From: Acanthopleura granulata
Lineage: Eukaryota > Mollusca > Polyplacophora > Chitonida > Chitonidae
Direction: 5' to 3'
Assembly (NCBI GenBank): GCA_016165875.1
Contig: JABBOT010000004.1
Coordinates: 1,302,001 to 1,366,000 of the forward strand
Length of the DNA: 64,000 nucleotides
In this document: positions 37,119-48,800 of the stretch, piece after piece
How the letters are laid out: each line of letters begins with the position of its first letter
Numbering within the stretch: the stretch's first letter is position 1
Made by a program: the position numbers and the translations under genes
The notes under the pieces: generated by a model
What the model was told of the DNA's origin: nothing
The model's database searches: none
What the model saw: the letters and a program-made list of their open reading frames with translations, nothing else

Positions 37119-37559
37119 AAAAATTAAAATCTTTTCTCGTCTCGGTTTTAATATTTTGAATTTTGTCATACAGATTACATAGACTTGCTTTCCATTTCCA
37201 ACAACTCCATGTTATTGATTTGTGATGATTAGAAAATGTCTACTTTTTAAAAAAATGTGAGCCATGAAAAAACCTTCAGTTAAATCAGTTATTTGAAGGG
37301 TGGCGGATTTCCTTTCCGTTGATTTGACGGATTAATTCGTTTACGTAATCACGTCAACCCAGCCGATAAATGGTACATAAATTTGGAACTCTGAACTCAG
37401 GTAAAGAAAGCAGGAGAACTAGCCATGCATTTTCCTGAGCACAAAAAGTAAAATTATTACCATATTTTTTGAAACTCTTCTTTCTCTGATTGATCGAGAC
37501 ATTCAGTTCCATGCAATGCGCGATTTTAAGTGATACAACTCTTTAAAAAACCTTACGAT

Positions 37560-37735
37560 TTAAGGGAAGATTGATGACGGATTGAGGATTGATGACGGAT
37601 TGCATTCCTGTTGATCTAAATGATTAGTCCCTTTCTTATTACAGATTAATTCATAATCAGAAATAGGTTAATCCTTAAGATCAGAAGGAAATGTTATCAG
37701 TCATCCCTCAAATAACGAATTTAATGGAAGATTTT
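37560..37735. repeat. TIR element (MITE-like), family B, copy 2
   Basis: Left gatgacggattgcattcctg, ttgatctaaatgattagt mirrors right aggttaatccttaagatcag and gtcatccctcaaataacg. A partial third match (tttccgttgatttgacggat) lies at about 37312. The outer boundary is uncertain. Confidence 0.65.
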
Positions 37736-38399
37736 TTAAGGGTATTACAACAGGGAAGGACTGTGCACCTTCCTTTCTGCTATGACGACAGACATTCAAC
37801 CGTATGGTAAAGGTCATCGTACTGATGCGGATTTATGGGGGGCGGGGAATCTATTGCCAGAAATTCAGTGTTTTTGCGCATAAGCTACACAATTCAGATG
37901 ACTACATGCACGTTTTTGCTTATTAACTATTGTATATTTCGATCCCCATGGACCTACTCAATCCTGGAAACACATGATGTCAAAATTAAAAAAAAAAGGA
38001 TTATGAGTATATTACTTTGCATATGAAGGCACTTTTTCAACAAACAAACTCCTTGAGCGGCACACTGGCACATTTTCTTTTAAATAAAGCAAGGCATGGG
38101 TTTACTTGGCGGTTCTAACCTTCCGATTAGATTTTGGTATTCGTGATTTGAATAAAGATAGTAAAGTTTTAAATTAATTAGTAATCAAGTTAATTGAATT
38201 AAATTAAAGTCCAATTACGATTTATTTAATATTAAAGGAGAGGTTAGGTGATGTTCTTTGCTGCGAGTGCTCTAAGGCACTTAATCTCCCCTTATATGGA
38301 GAACAGCTCAACTGTTTATTAATAATAACCGTTATTTTTAAATTGTGAATTAATCAGGTGACTCGATTTATTGAAATAGATTAACTGACAAGATGTTAT

Positions 38400-38480
38400 G
38401 TGTATGGAGGAAACTGGAGTGCCCGATTATTAAGTTACCCACGATGATTCCCAAGCGTGACGTACGGATCTGCATGAAAT
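38400..38480. repeat. Fragment related to the repeat at 62590-62830
   Basis: ggaggaaactggagtgcccg and gtgacgtacgg blocks match the order in the 62.6-kb copy (ggaggaaaccggagtgcccg, gtaacgtacgg). Confidence 0.55.
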
Positions 38481-38574
38481 ACTAGTTGAAAACTGGTGGT
38501 CTTCAACGAATGCAAGGCTTCCGAAACGGCACTAAAGTGCCGTTGATCAACTCCCGACCCAAGTCATACCAAGC

Positions 38575-38850
38575 ACTTGGCACTCGGCACTGAGTGGTTA
38601 GAGTAAAGGAACGGGAGTGGTTGGCCTAGTGCCAGTATAATGTGACTGGGTGGGATGCCTTGTCCGGTGTCTTCGGCATGTTGTTCCAGTGGCGGCAGAA
38701 CTTTGATGGTATAGCCAGCCCTGTCACAAACAAGAAGCCAGAATATATTCATGCTGAGGATTCCTCGTCGTCTTCTGAGAGAAAAACTGTTGAGTACAAC
38801 GTACATACTCGCAGACATACATACATACAAGTACTGTCCACCGCGCATTG
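38575..38850 (+). repeat. SINE-like repeat family 2, copy 2
   Basis: Contains ggcactcggcactgagtggt, ccagtataatgtgactgggt, tccggtgtcttcggcatgtt and gttccagtggcggcag, then attcatgctgaggattcctc. It is collinear with 35845-36118. Confidence 0.8.
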
Positions 38851-39209
38851 TCTTTAAGGCTGTACAGGCATGAAGAGCGTGGACATGAATCCCTATGTGA
38901 ACTGGTCTAGAGAGTTTGGTGAGTCCACAATGCAAACAATGAAGCAAAATATGAACCTGGCAAGAACCGAGAAAGTAGGTGAAAGGCCACTCGGTCTGAC
39001 CAGTTCATATGATCTGTCCTTATATAGGGGACGTGAAAGTTACTTCTTGTAATTTAAGAAGTTTTACTGAATTTGACTCCCTGGGTTTGTAGATCTACCG
39101 TTACAAAATCGGATGATTAAGTGCGGCCAAAGGTCATTTGCTACGGCCGCTTTCTGATATTCTTGGATCTCGCCAATCCACGGAGGCCTTCATATATATG
39201 AAATAGCAG

Positions 39210-39412
39210 TAAACACATGCAATACATATCAATACATATACATCAGTACATACACACAGTACACCTCAGTACACATCAGTACACACGCACTACACATCAG
39301 TACATACACACAGTACACGTCAGTACACACACGCAGTACGCTTCAGAACATACACGCCATACACGTGAGTATACACACGCAGTACACTTTAGTACATACA
39401 CACGCACACAGA
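39210..39412. repeat. TACACA/CAGTACA-rich minisatellite
   Basis: Irregular tandem units of the type cagtacacatcagtacacac, with decay toward both ends. Confidence 0.85.
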
Positions 39413-41659
39413 ATGGGGTAGACAAATGAAACTGCAGATGTCTTTAAAGCGATTTTTGCTTATAACATAATCATGACTTCAGACTTTTCCGATAAAGACT
39501 TACACAGTTCAGTTCTATAGCTTTTGTATCTCGGCAATTTGCCACTTGAAATCATGCTCCAGTGCGTGAAAAATTACGAAAATTTTTTTCTTCTGAATTG
39601 TGAGCGTTCAGAAGAGCATACCTGAGCGCGACCAATCTGAAATATACGACATGTCTAGTCGTTACGCCTATGTAGGTCAGTATTAAGGTCCTATGTTCAA
39701 CAGTAACTGAGACTACGTTCGACTATACAGTTGAGTTGAAATGCATCTTAAACCTCGCGTGCATGCCGACTTTAACAATGATTTCTAGGTCAGCCCATGT
39801 AATTGTCGAAACGCTTAGCCCGGTTATCATTAATATAAGGTCAAGTCCCCTCTACCACTATTGCTGCTCAAATCGTTTTCTCACTAGCAGTTAACACAAC
39901 TGTCTCTAGAAAACAAATCGGCTATATCAAGGGATTTCCTCACAAACTTCATAGTGGTATATATTTCGGTACCATCATCATCAGACTCCATTTAGGATTC
40001 AACTCATCTTTGTGCTGAAAACGAAATTATAAAATTATATAAAAGTCTGCAGCACAGAGAGAAAACCAGAGCAGGGACGACAGTGTGATGTTGGTAGATG
40101 GTCACACGTTACTGGTGAAATCTGGCCTCATGTCCATTTACCTCAGGATTTATTACAACTCTTCATGTAAATGCACATAATGTACCAACTTACACCCCCC
40201 TTCCCCCATCATGGCTTGAGCAGAAGTATGTAGAAAAATATAACGATGTTAATTGTAATTCTTTAAACGTCACTGGTCTAGAAATACTCAGATTGCTTTG
40301 TTGTCGTCACACTTAACAAACAACATGAAAACTATGTTGCACTAAAAAAAACAAAAAAAACAACAAAAAAATTCCAGAATTTCTAATCAAGCAAAAGGGA
40401 TTTCCTCCTATCCAGGAAGGCAGGGTTTTACTTTAACTTTAAAATTTAATTTTCAATTAGATTTACCAATGATGCGTATTTTCATGAGCTTCTTACTTTA
40501 TATACAGAATTTCAGTTTAAACAATTTCTCACCTTCTGGTCTCTCTCAGACTGCAGTACCGAATGGTATCACACTGAACTCTTTATAGTCAGGTCACATC
40601 AACCGAGCAGCTCTAAAAAGTAAGGCCTTATTAATAAGACAGAATTTTCAGACAGCCCACCAATCCAGTGTCCGATGCCCGTGCAGAAGCGCAACGGCTC
40701 ATATCCGGCGTAGTTTCTGAGAGGGCCGTTCGTGTTAGAGGTATGCATATATGACACTTGTCAAAAATGTATGGATTAATATTTATATTTAACACAGCAC
40801 AACAACCAACCCATTATAAAATGGCCCTCAGAAAACGTCGACTATATACAAAACATATAATGACTACACACCGATTAAATCCCTTGTTATTATTCCAGTA
40901 AGACAATGCCAGTTGGCAGAAGACGTAGAACTTTTTCCATTTTCCACTTTATCAAGCCAGAATAACACAGCTTTATTACACTGTTTTATATAAATATACG
41001 TGCTGTACCGTCTCAAATGAAGCATTCTTAAGACAAGCCTATTGTGGCAATGCTACGTTTTACCGTGCACATAGGACAAAATTTAGTTCGGATTAATTTT
41101 GAACCGGTTTAAACAGAAACCGCTCATTAAGATACGTGTGTTCACATGACCTTTTGATCAGGAAGCTTTAAAGCCAATTCAGAAATTTGCTTCACACGCT
41201 CAGATTTAAGCCAGTTCAATAATAGCAAAATGACATCAGACGTGCGTATCCAGGGCTTCTCATCTGGTTATCGTTCACACAGCACAAATAAACAGGCCCA
41301 AACCCTGAAACTGTCTTAAAACAACGTGGCTATATAGCAGGGGCAAACAAACCAGATTAAATGCACCGCTTTGGGTTCACACGGATGATATCAGTCCTTG
41401 CGTGTCTTGAGACTTCTAGAAAGCTTAGCCGTCAAAAGAATAAACGACTTTATAGCAACTCTTGCAATTATCTGTTCTTTCACATCCATTCAAAGATTTT
41501 CTGCCAAGGCTGAATCTTCAGTCGCTGGGATGGAGTCGAAGAAGTCTAGTCTTGTTATTTCTTTCATATATCAAAAACTATTGATACAGAAAATCATGAT
41601 ATTCTACTTCAAAAACTTAATCATTACGGTTTTCGATATGTTAGTGATCTCTGGGCAGT

Positions 41660-41835
41660 TTCAGTGTGCAAAATTCAATGGTACCCCGTTGGATTTAGAT
41701 CCAACTTCTGAAAGCGTATCCCAAGGGTCAGTTCTACATCTACATCAAGAATCTGGATGTATATTCAGACTTACATTGAAGATAATCTTATTTGCTGATG
41801 GTTCAACGTTCTTGTGTAATGTCCCATCTGTGTGT
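41660..41835 (+). pseudogene. Decayed reverse-transcriptase fragment (LINE-like)
   Basis: Two short motifs recall non-LTR retrotransposon reverse transcriptase: VSQGSVL (compare VPQGSIL) and ILFADGST (compare LFADDST, the catalytic box), in one open frame about 40 residues apart. The second catalytic aspartate is replaced by Gly. A neighbouring frame holds YIKNLD, which resembles the usual YINDL, so a frameshift is likely. No endonuclease or full RT domain is seen. The assignment rests on very short motifs. Confidence 0.4.
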
Positions 41836-42364
41836 GTTATTTGATATCATGTCACATGAGTTAGTTTTGTTATACAAATACATGGTTTTCCTGCAATATG
41901 TTGTCTCTAAACATAAATTAAGCCTGCTAGATCAACTGGAAAAGTATACATCATCCTTAAATGTGTACCACGGTCCAGAAGTTGAGTAAGTTAGAAGTTC
42001 TTTAGTATCCATATTAATGGTAAGTCAAACTAGCCCACCCATGTCCTCTAGAAATGCTAAACATTTCCAGGAATATCGGCAAATCCGATATATTATATTA
42101 TCTGATTAGTGGTACAGCTCTACATGTACATTTTGGTACGTTAATGCACGTTTTGCTTACATAGTTACATAGTTAGTTATATTGCTGATAGAAGTTGTTA
42201 TATACAACACATAGCATTAGCGTTCCCCTCCACAATTTTGTGTGCAGCACTGAATATCTGCGTATTTTTATTGAATGCGTATTTCTTGCCAAAAGGCTTT
42301 CTGGGTGTGGATAATTCTGAGCATTTGCTACGCTATGATGTATAAGTGTACATGTCTGTATATT

Positions 42365-42474
42365 TGATTTATTTATTTATTTGATTGGTGTTTTACGCCG
42401 TACTCAAGAATATTTCACTTATACCACGGCGGCCAGCATTATGGTAGGAGGAAACCAGGCAGAGCCCGTGGGAA
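42365..42474 (-). repeat. SINE family 1, 3' fragment
   Basis: Contains tttatttatttgattggtgt, tacgccgtactcaagaatat, ggcggccagcattatggtag and gaaaccaggcagagcccgtg. It is cut off there and runs into the palindrome that follows. Confidence 0.85.
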
Positions 42475-42489
42475 TGTGTGTATATTAAA

Positions 42490-42636
42490 TTAATGGTTGG
42501 TGAATAAACAAACAATACCGTCTAATGGGCCATATATATATATATATATAAACAAAAAATAAACAAACAATACCGTCTAATGGGCCATATATATATATGG
42601 CCCATTAGACGGTATTGTTTGTTTATTCACCAACCA

Positions 42637-42670
<34 letters not shown>
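42490..42670. repeat. Compound palindrome with AT microsatellites
   Basis: The outer left arm 42490-42540 (taatggttggtgaataaaca..., cgtctaatgggcc) is copied again at 42559-42592. It is mirrored perfectly at 42594-42640 (ggcccattagacgg...caaccattaa). The centre is an AT run near 42593, and a longer AT run follows to 42670. Confidence 0.92.
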
Positions 42671-42671
<1 letters not shown>

Positions 42672-42675
<4 letters not shown>

Positions 42676-42878
42676 GTGACACTGCACTCAGTCACATTTT
42701 ATATTCACCGGGTCGACTGGTCCTGTTTCCTTGCTCCAATTTCTCAGTGCTGAGCGCCAATCGAGGCAGCAATAATTACAATTTTAAAGTCTTTGGTATG
42801 ATCAAACCCGACCCGGAATTGATCCCCGTTCCCGATACCTGGAGGCGGACGTTCTAACCACCAGGCCACCAAGGCAAT
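42672..42878 (-). repeat. SINE-like repeat family 2, copy 3 with tRNA-like head
   Basis: On the minus strand it starts gccttggtggcctggtggtt, with A box TGGCCTGGTGG, then B box-like GGGATCAATTCC. A body follows (gcctcgattggcgctcagca, aaatgtgactgagtg) shared with 35845-36118. It is cut short at its 3' end. Confidence 0.8.
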
Positions 42879-45217
42879 CTTAAAGTGTTTTGAATACTAC
42901 GTTAAACTCCACTGGCATATGTATTAAGTAAAGAAAGTAGTGAAGCCGGATTGCTATCAATGGCAGCTGGGCTGGAACCTCACGGGTTATTTGTGGGGAA
43001 TCTTCCGACAGGGGACGTAACTCAGTTGTAAAGGATCCCAGGTACTCTTTAAATCTGTCAAGTGTCTGAGGAACCTGTCAGTAGTTTACTCCGACACCTT
43101 CCACCCACAAACTTGCCCGCCGTCAAGTGAAAAATTCATGACACGGTGCTAAACATCTGTCAAATAAATAAACTGTTTGAAATGGTAATAATGAAAATTC
43201 ACTCAAGAAAAATGTCTGGATCAATTTATAAATTTAATACTGATCCCATCTATATAGTATACCAATGTTGTGGAGAGAGAAACGCCACGTTGTCCGATCA
43301 AATATGGCAGGTCAAAATTACAGACGTCGACAATATTTGTCATTATGATTCATTTAATTTTTTTATTTAGGAAAATATATAACTTCGTTTCAGGAGTTAA
43401 AATACAAATGGTTAGGAAAAAAAGACATTTTAACAGAGGTGAATCGCTGAATTTCTGACAGCTCCTTTTCTCAACTTTTATCCCTAATCTGTCAGGCTGG
43501 TTAAATATATAGGCCTAGAACAAGACCTTTTAATTATCAATTCATTGATACTTAATGAGCGAGAAGATGTACGGCGAGCTCATTATTACAAACATAGTTT
43601 ACAATGACTGTACAAAGATAGCTTTATCAAATGATAACCAGGTATTATATTAACAACAAGTTGGACAGCAATGGGAGATAATTTGTATACATGCATGTCA
43701 AGATATTAAGTACAAACACATCACTCATGCAAGACAGTAAATACAAACATATCACTGATGGCACTCAAACATGTACCATCAATGTTTAACAATATTGCAG
43801 CGATTTCTCATATACAAAACTGCAACATTCTGTCAGTAAGGTAAGAACCAACTACGGCTGGCACACTCCAGAAGTCATGGCGTCAACAGTTACCAACGAT
43901 TATTTTTTTCCAACTTACATTCAAATGAAGGGCTAAAACCAAGATAAAGGGTATACAAGAATAGTGGAATCCTTTTATCGTGTTTTTCTGACGCCTGAAT
44001 AAACCCTGTTTCCATGCGAACTTTTTCACTTTTCGATAAGAAATGATTCTTTGGAAATCTCAGTTTGTTGAATGAAGATTATTTACAAGCAATGGCTAAC
44101 AGACTTGAATAGATACATATACAAAACAAAACAGACACAAGATGCTCATCATAAAATTTACAATTACTTCCAGCATGATAAACAAGAAAATATGAGGCGA
44201 TGTTATGAACTGAATTACTTTAGTAGGTATGTTCTCGAGACGTCCCGTCTAGTAAACGAAATTCAGGATACAGACGGGACGCCCTGTTCCAAAGATTATC
44301 ATACCGATATAAACAATGTTGTTACGTTAACTGTGCCAAGTATAAAAGTGTAAACGTAATGAGTAGCGAGCTGATACATACTGGTAAGATCTACTCCACA
44401 AGCATACCAATAAACCATAGACTCATCCCAGGGATTATGTATGTACATATGTATATCTCAAGAACAAGATATCTTTGGTAAAGTGCTTCTTGCTAGACAA
44501 AGACAGCAGTTATCGACAGGATCTCGCCAGAATTCTTAATGAAGCGTGAGGAAAAGGCTATTGATATTAGAACAAATGGTATGGTCCCTTCATTTACAAC
44601 AATCCTACATTCCAGTGATTCTTGGGGTTTGCTTACTTGCTTTGTCTGGAAGCTAACTACTAGCCGACATTTTCCTCCTGGAACTTGAGACTAGGGCTCT
44701 TACCGTCATTCCTGTCACCAGCCTCTCCATCAGGACATCATCTTTTAGTGACAGCAAGACGCGTTTCACAGAAACAGAACACTCGATACTCTCTACAACT
44801 CCCACACTCCATTCATCACAATATATTCTGGATAATATGACAATAAAATTGAATACCAGATCTTGCAGTGTGCATGGAAAACTCTGTTTGAAGCATTAAA
44901 GCTACTTCTGGCGCCGACTTATCACCAATGTAAGATTCTGGAGAACAAGAATCATCCCTGTTAAAGCAAGAACCGTTCGCCATTGCATAGTTACGATGTT
45001 GTCTTAAAAGCTTTGTCCGAGCTGCAGGTGGTTATTAGCTTTATAGCTGGGAGCAGTTGTCAGGAGAACGTGGTATTACGAAGCACCTACACAACTTCAG
45101 GTGAGGCGTGCTATCTCTCTTCCACACCCAGCACACTCTTGAAACAAAATCTAAGTGTGCTAATGACACACGGTGTAAATAATGAAGAAGTCTGGGGTGT
45201 GTGAGTGTAGGTGTGCA

Positions 45218-45290
45218 GATCACACTCCTGGTCTTCTGTAAGGGGTGTGATAATCACGTTCCTGCTTGAAAATAAAACGAAGACCTGCAA
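45218..45290 (+). repeat. Dispersed repeat C, copy 1
   Basis: Contains gatcacactcctggtcttct, ggggtgtgataatcacgttc and ctgcttgaaaataaaac. It is the reverse complement of 53158-53232. Confidence 0.8.
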
Positions 45291-45783
45291 CTGACCACTC
45301 TCATCCCATGAAAGCACAATGTACACTTAAACATTCACCCACCTATATCATGCCATTGTCTGCTTTTAATCTATATCCTGCCGTACCTTTTGCATATGAG
45401 ACTTCTGTGTGTTTAATGAGATTTGGAGCACCAGGCCATTAACTGCTTTTCACAATAGGAAAAAAGGAATTCTTTCCCCTCTTCTAGCTCGCCGATGGCC
45501 TTCCTGCACGTGCAGAACGTGAATAACTTCCGCCTCTATCAAAAGTTACGTCTGCAACTCACAGCAATGGTTTCGGTTCCTTCAAATGGGAAACAATCTG
45601 GTTGCACGCTGTCCCAAAGACACAACAGAAACAAGTCACTGAGTTCACATTAGTCTTGCTGTCCATCAGTTTCCCTTCAGTACGTCTCATACTGCATGAG
45701 AAGCAAAGTTCTGCACACTAAGGACAACGATGGAATTTCGGTAGGTTCGTTCTGCTACGCTGGTCCCATATTCAGCGCGTGTT

Positions 45784-45876
45784 TCACACCTGACTCAAAT
45801 AGGAATCGTCATCATCGTCATCTGGGTCCCTCTCCACTTTAAAGCAGAGACAGCAGGATATGACCACACCTACAAT
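45784..45876 (-). CDS. Tetraspanin terminal exon
   Basis: A 93-nt exon: IVGVVISCCLCFKVERDPDD to SYLSQV with stop TGA at 45786-45784. It holds the end of TM4, juxtamembrane cysteines, an acidic run and a PDZ-like end. The acceptor is gttgattccag. Confidence 0.92.
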   Translation of the reverse strand: MVGVVISCCLCFKVERDPDDDDDDSYLSQV

Positions 45877-48800
45877 CTGGAATCAACAAACACTGCCATT
45901 GTAGTGAAAATGAATTCCATCGTCTTTAAGACACCATAATCAAATGCAAATACAGTTTGCACTTTTATCTAAAAGAAATATAGTTTATTGTTTTTTCTGA
46001 TATATCTATGCGTAGAATGTTTTTAAAAATACTAACAATAACGAAACAAAAGTACATCTCATACTTTAACACCTATAATAGACCTACTCTCCTCAGAGAA
46101 ACTAGTACAGAGATTTCCTTGGAATACAGGGGACCCTAAAGGTTATATGTATATATTTGATTCCTTCTTAGCATGTAAAATATAATTTTAAAGGCGAGGT
46201 ATAATTTCAAGTGTAACCTGGTAAAGAGTTAGTGGTAATTCATATATTGATGGTCTGATCCCAAACAAACAGAGAAGTGCAAAATAATGTTATGGAAATA
46301 CTGAGTTCTGGCTCATGTGATACTAAGACAGCAGGCATCAAATGAAGATGCTAAATTAACTTCAGAACTCCAACTTATTAAAAGTAATAAATTATTCTAG
46401 TTTCATGTCAAACTTACCAAAAACAGAGGAATACAGGCAGATATGAGGCCGATTATTAAGGCGTGCTCTCCTATCTTCTCTATGATTTTGTCATAGCACC
46501 CCTGCAACAACAACAAAGCTTTATACTTTTTTGCCATCGTTGCTAATGCAAATTACCGCCATTGTTCATCACACTCGTGATTGTGAGGCAATTCTGTTTT
46601 GTCCAAAAAAGCTTCTCCAACTTCCTAAGCTCAACAAGATAGTACAAAAGTAGGCCTATCACGATACGCAGAGCATTTGAATTACCTGTAAAATGAGAAC
46701 CTAGCTCTTGAGCCAGTAATAGCCAGTAGGTATTTATTACTGCTTAGTATTTCTATGTGTCTTTAAACACGTTATCTTCAAACTGTTACAGCGTAAAACA
46801 TATTGGCAGATGTTAAATTCCATATTTCAAGAGTTTGGGGAGCTGATTAAACAGAATTTACATCAACGCTTGTATGCAGATAACTTTAAAACCGGTAATA
46901 TCCTTGGTTCTTTTTGGGGGGTTATCATAGTATATATTCTGGCGTTGTTTATATAAAGGTAACTCACATCAGTGGACAAATGCGGGTTATTTTTGCGACC
47001 TGTCACAGTATCTGAGTTCAAAGCAGGTGGACCAGCGAAAGGCTTGGCTCCTGTGCAAAGACCTATGTCAGCGTCCTTTCTACAACAGCTCTCTGGCACG
47101 TAGGGGATTTCTGGAAACAATAAATAATATGTTGAAGTTTGCACTGATTAATTCCGTACATACACAAGTGTTAAAACCGATAATATAGTAAGTACCAATA
47201 CTGTAGTAGCCAACCAATAGTGTATCACTTCTCGACTCATAATGTTACAATCACCGATACTGCTGTGAAAATAGTGTTAAACATTTTCCCATCCGAGAGG
47301 GCCTCCTGTTGTAAATCTTTACTGATAATATAGCAACGAACACGAAAGTACATTAAATAGTATCGGTAGTTGTATAACACTAAAGGTCAAAAAGTGATCC
47401 AATATCGGTTGGTTACAGTACTGGTACTTACTACATTATCGGTCGCACAGGCAAGCTTGCCTTTGAATCCGTATATGCATATCAATCTGAAATATATTCT
47501 ACATTGAATCATTCACATGTTTTACATCATTTGTTGTTAACAGCCTATCCTAGCCTGAATTCCTGAGAGAAATCATTTGTTTAAACGCCACATGGTATCT
47601 GACATTTGTTTTATGTGACATTTTTGATATGGGTGAAATACAAAATAAACAATCGAGACCTGTATCTGCAAATGTTACCTCATAGTAAAAATCATACATC
47701 TCTTACAGCTGATGTGCTTGAATATTTGAATATTCAAGTCGCAATTTCATTTTCTGTATTTCTTTTAAATAGTTTCTGTTTTCCTTTATTTTCCTATGCT
47801 TACTTTTCTCTTTCCGCCTGTACCACTCGCTGTCTAATTTATAGAGTGACCAAGACTGTGTTCCTGTCACATTGCCAAGTACTCCACAACATTCCAGCTG
47901 CAAAACAAAGCATTACTCCTGTAGTTACATGTATTTTGACATCTGCATCCAGAGGGAAAGTCCGTCATCATAATACTATGCGAAAAACATGGTTTTAGGC
48001 ATGCTTAATATCTTTCTAAACTTCGATCACTGATTCACGCATGAGCAGTCCAGTGGTTATTTGACTGATTATACGTAACGCTTAACAAAATTAACTTTGT
48101 TAAGTTATTGTCGGGATATGATATATAATGCATTTTTTAAATAATAATATCCAAAAAAAGGAATAAAGACTCTGATGGCTGTTCAAACATCTCCCAGCAA
48201 ACTTAGAGAAAACTGGCATACAAATTAAAGGATGATACTGGATTTAGCTCTCTTCCCAGTAAATGGGCAGCCACTTCTTCATGAACTCGACTCACCTCTC
48301 TCTGCACGGAGTCCCAGGCGTCTGTGATCAACCTATTCTCTGACTTGGTTCGTATATCCACACCATACTTAGTGGCCAAATTATCTATAAACCTCTGCTG
48401 TAGCTTATTTTCTAACTGCAAGAAAAAATTTAACGGAATAATATAAACCAAGAATGACATGAAGCACTAGTAGGATAAGTTGGATTAGTAACCCATACAT
48501 GTGTGTCCTCGATTTAGAGGCACAGTAGAGCAGAAACGTTGGATGTAACCAGAACATTATGTGTGTTACTACCCAAGTAGTTTTTAAGATATCAGTTTTG
48601 CACTTTTCAAAGTTATACATAAGATGAAGCAACACAACATAATAAATCTTTCTTTCGCAGATACCATGTTACTTACACATCCACAGATCTTGTAAAGTTA
48701 TATAGTACACATGTATGGACATTTTGCTGGTAGTGTTATGTGGGTCTACCAAATTAATGTCAAATGATGTTATCAAATTCCACGTTAATTATTGCCACCT

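Larger units (their letters stand above)
26192..45783. other. About 19.6 kb with no confident gene
   Basis: This stretch lies between the MAPK15 stop and the tetraspanin stop, which face each other (convergent). It holds the 3' UTRs of both, SINEs of two families, an ATTCG foldback array, TIR elements, minisatellites and an RT fossil. Short open frames seen here have no recognisable domains or splice support. An AATAAA at about 28376 is one possible MAPK15 poly(A) signal. Confidence 0.5.
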
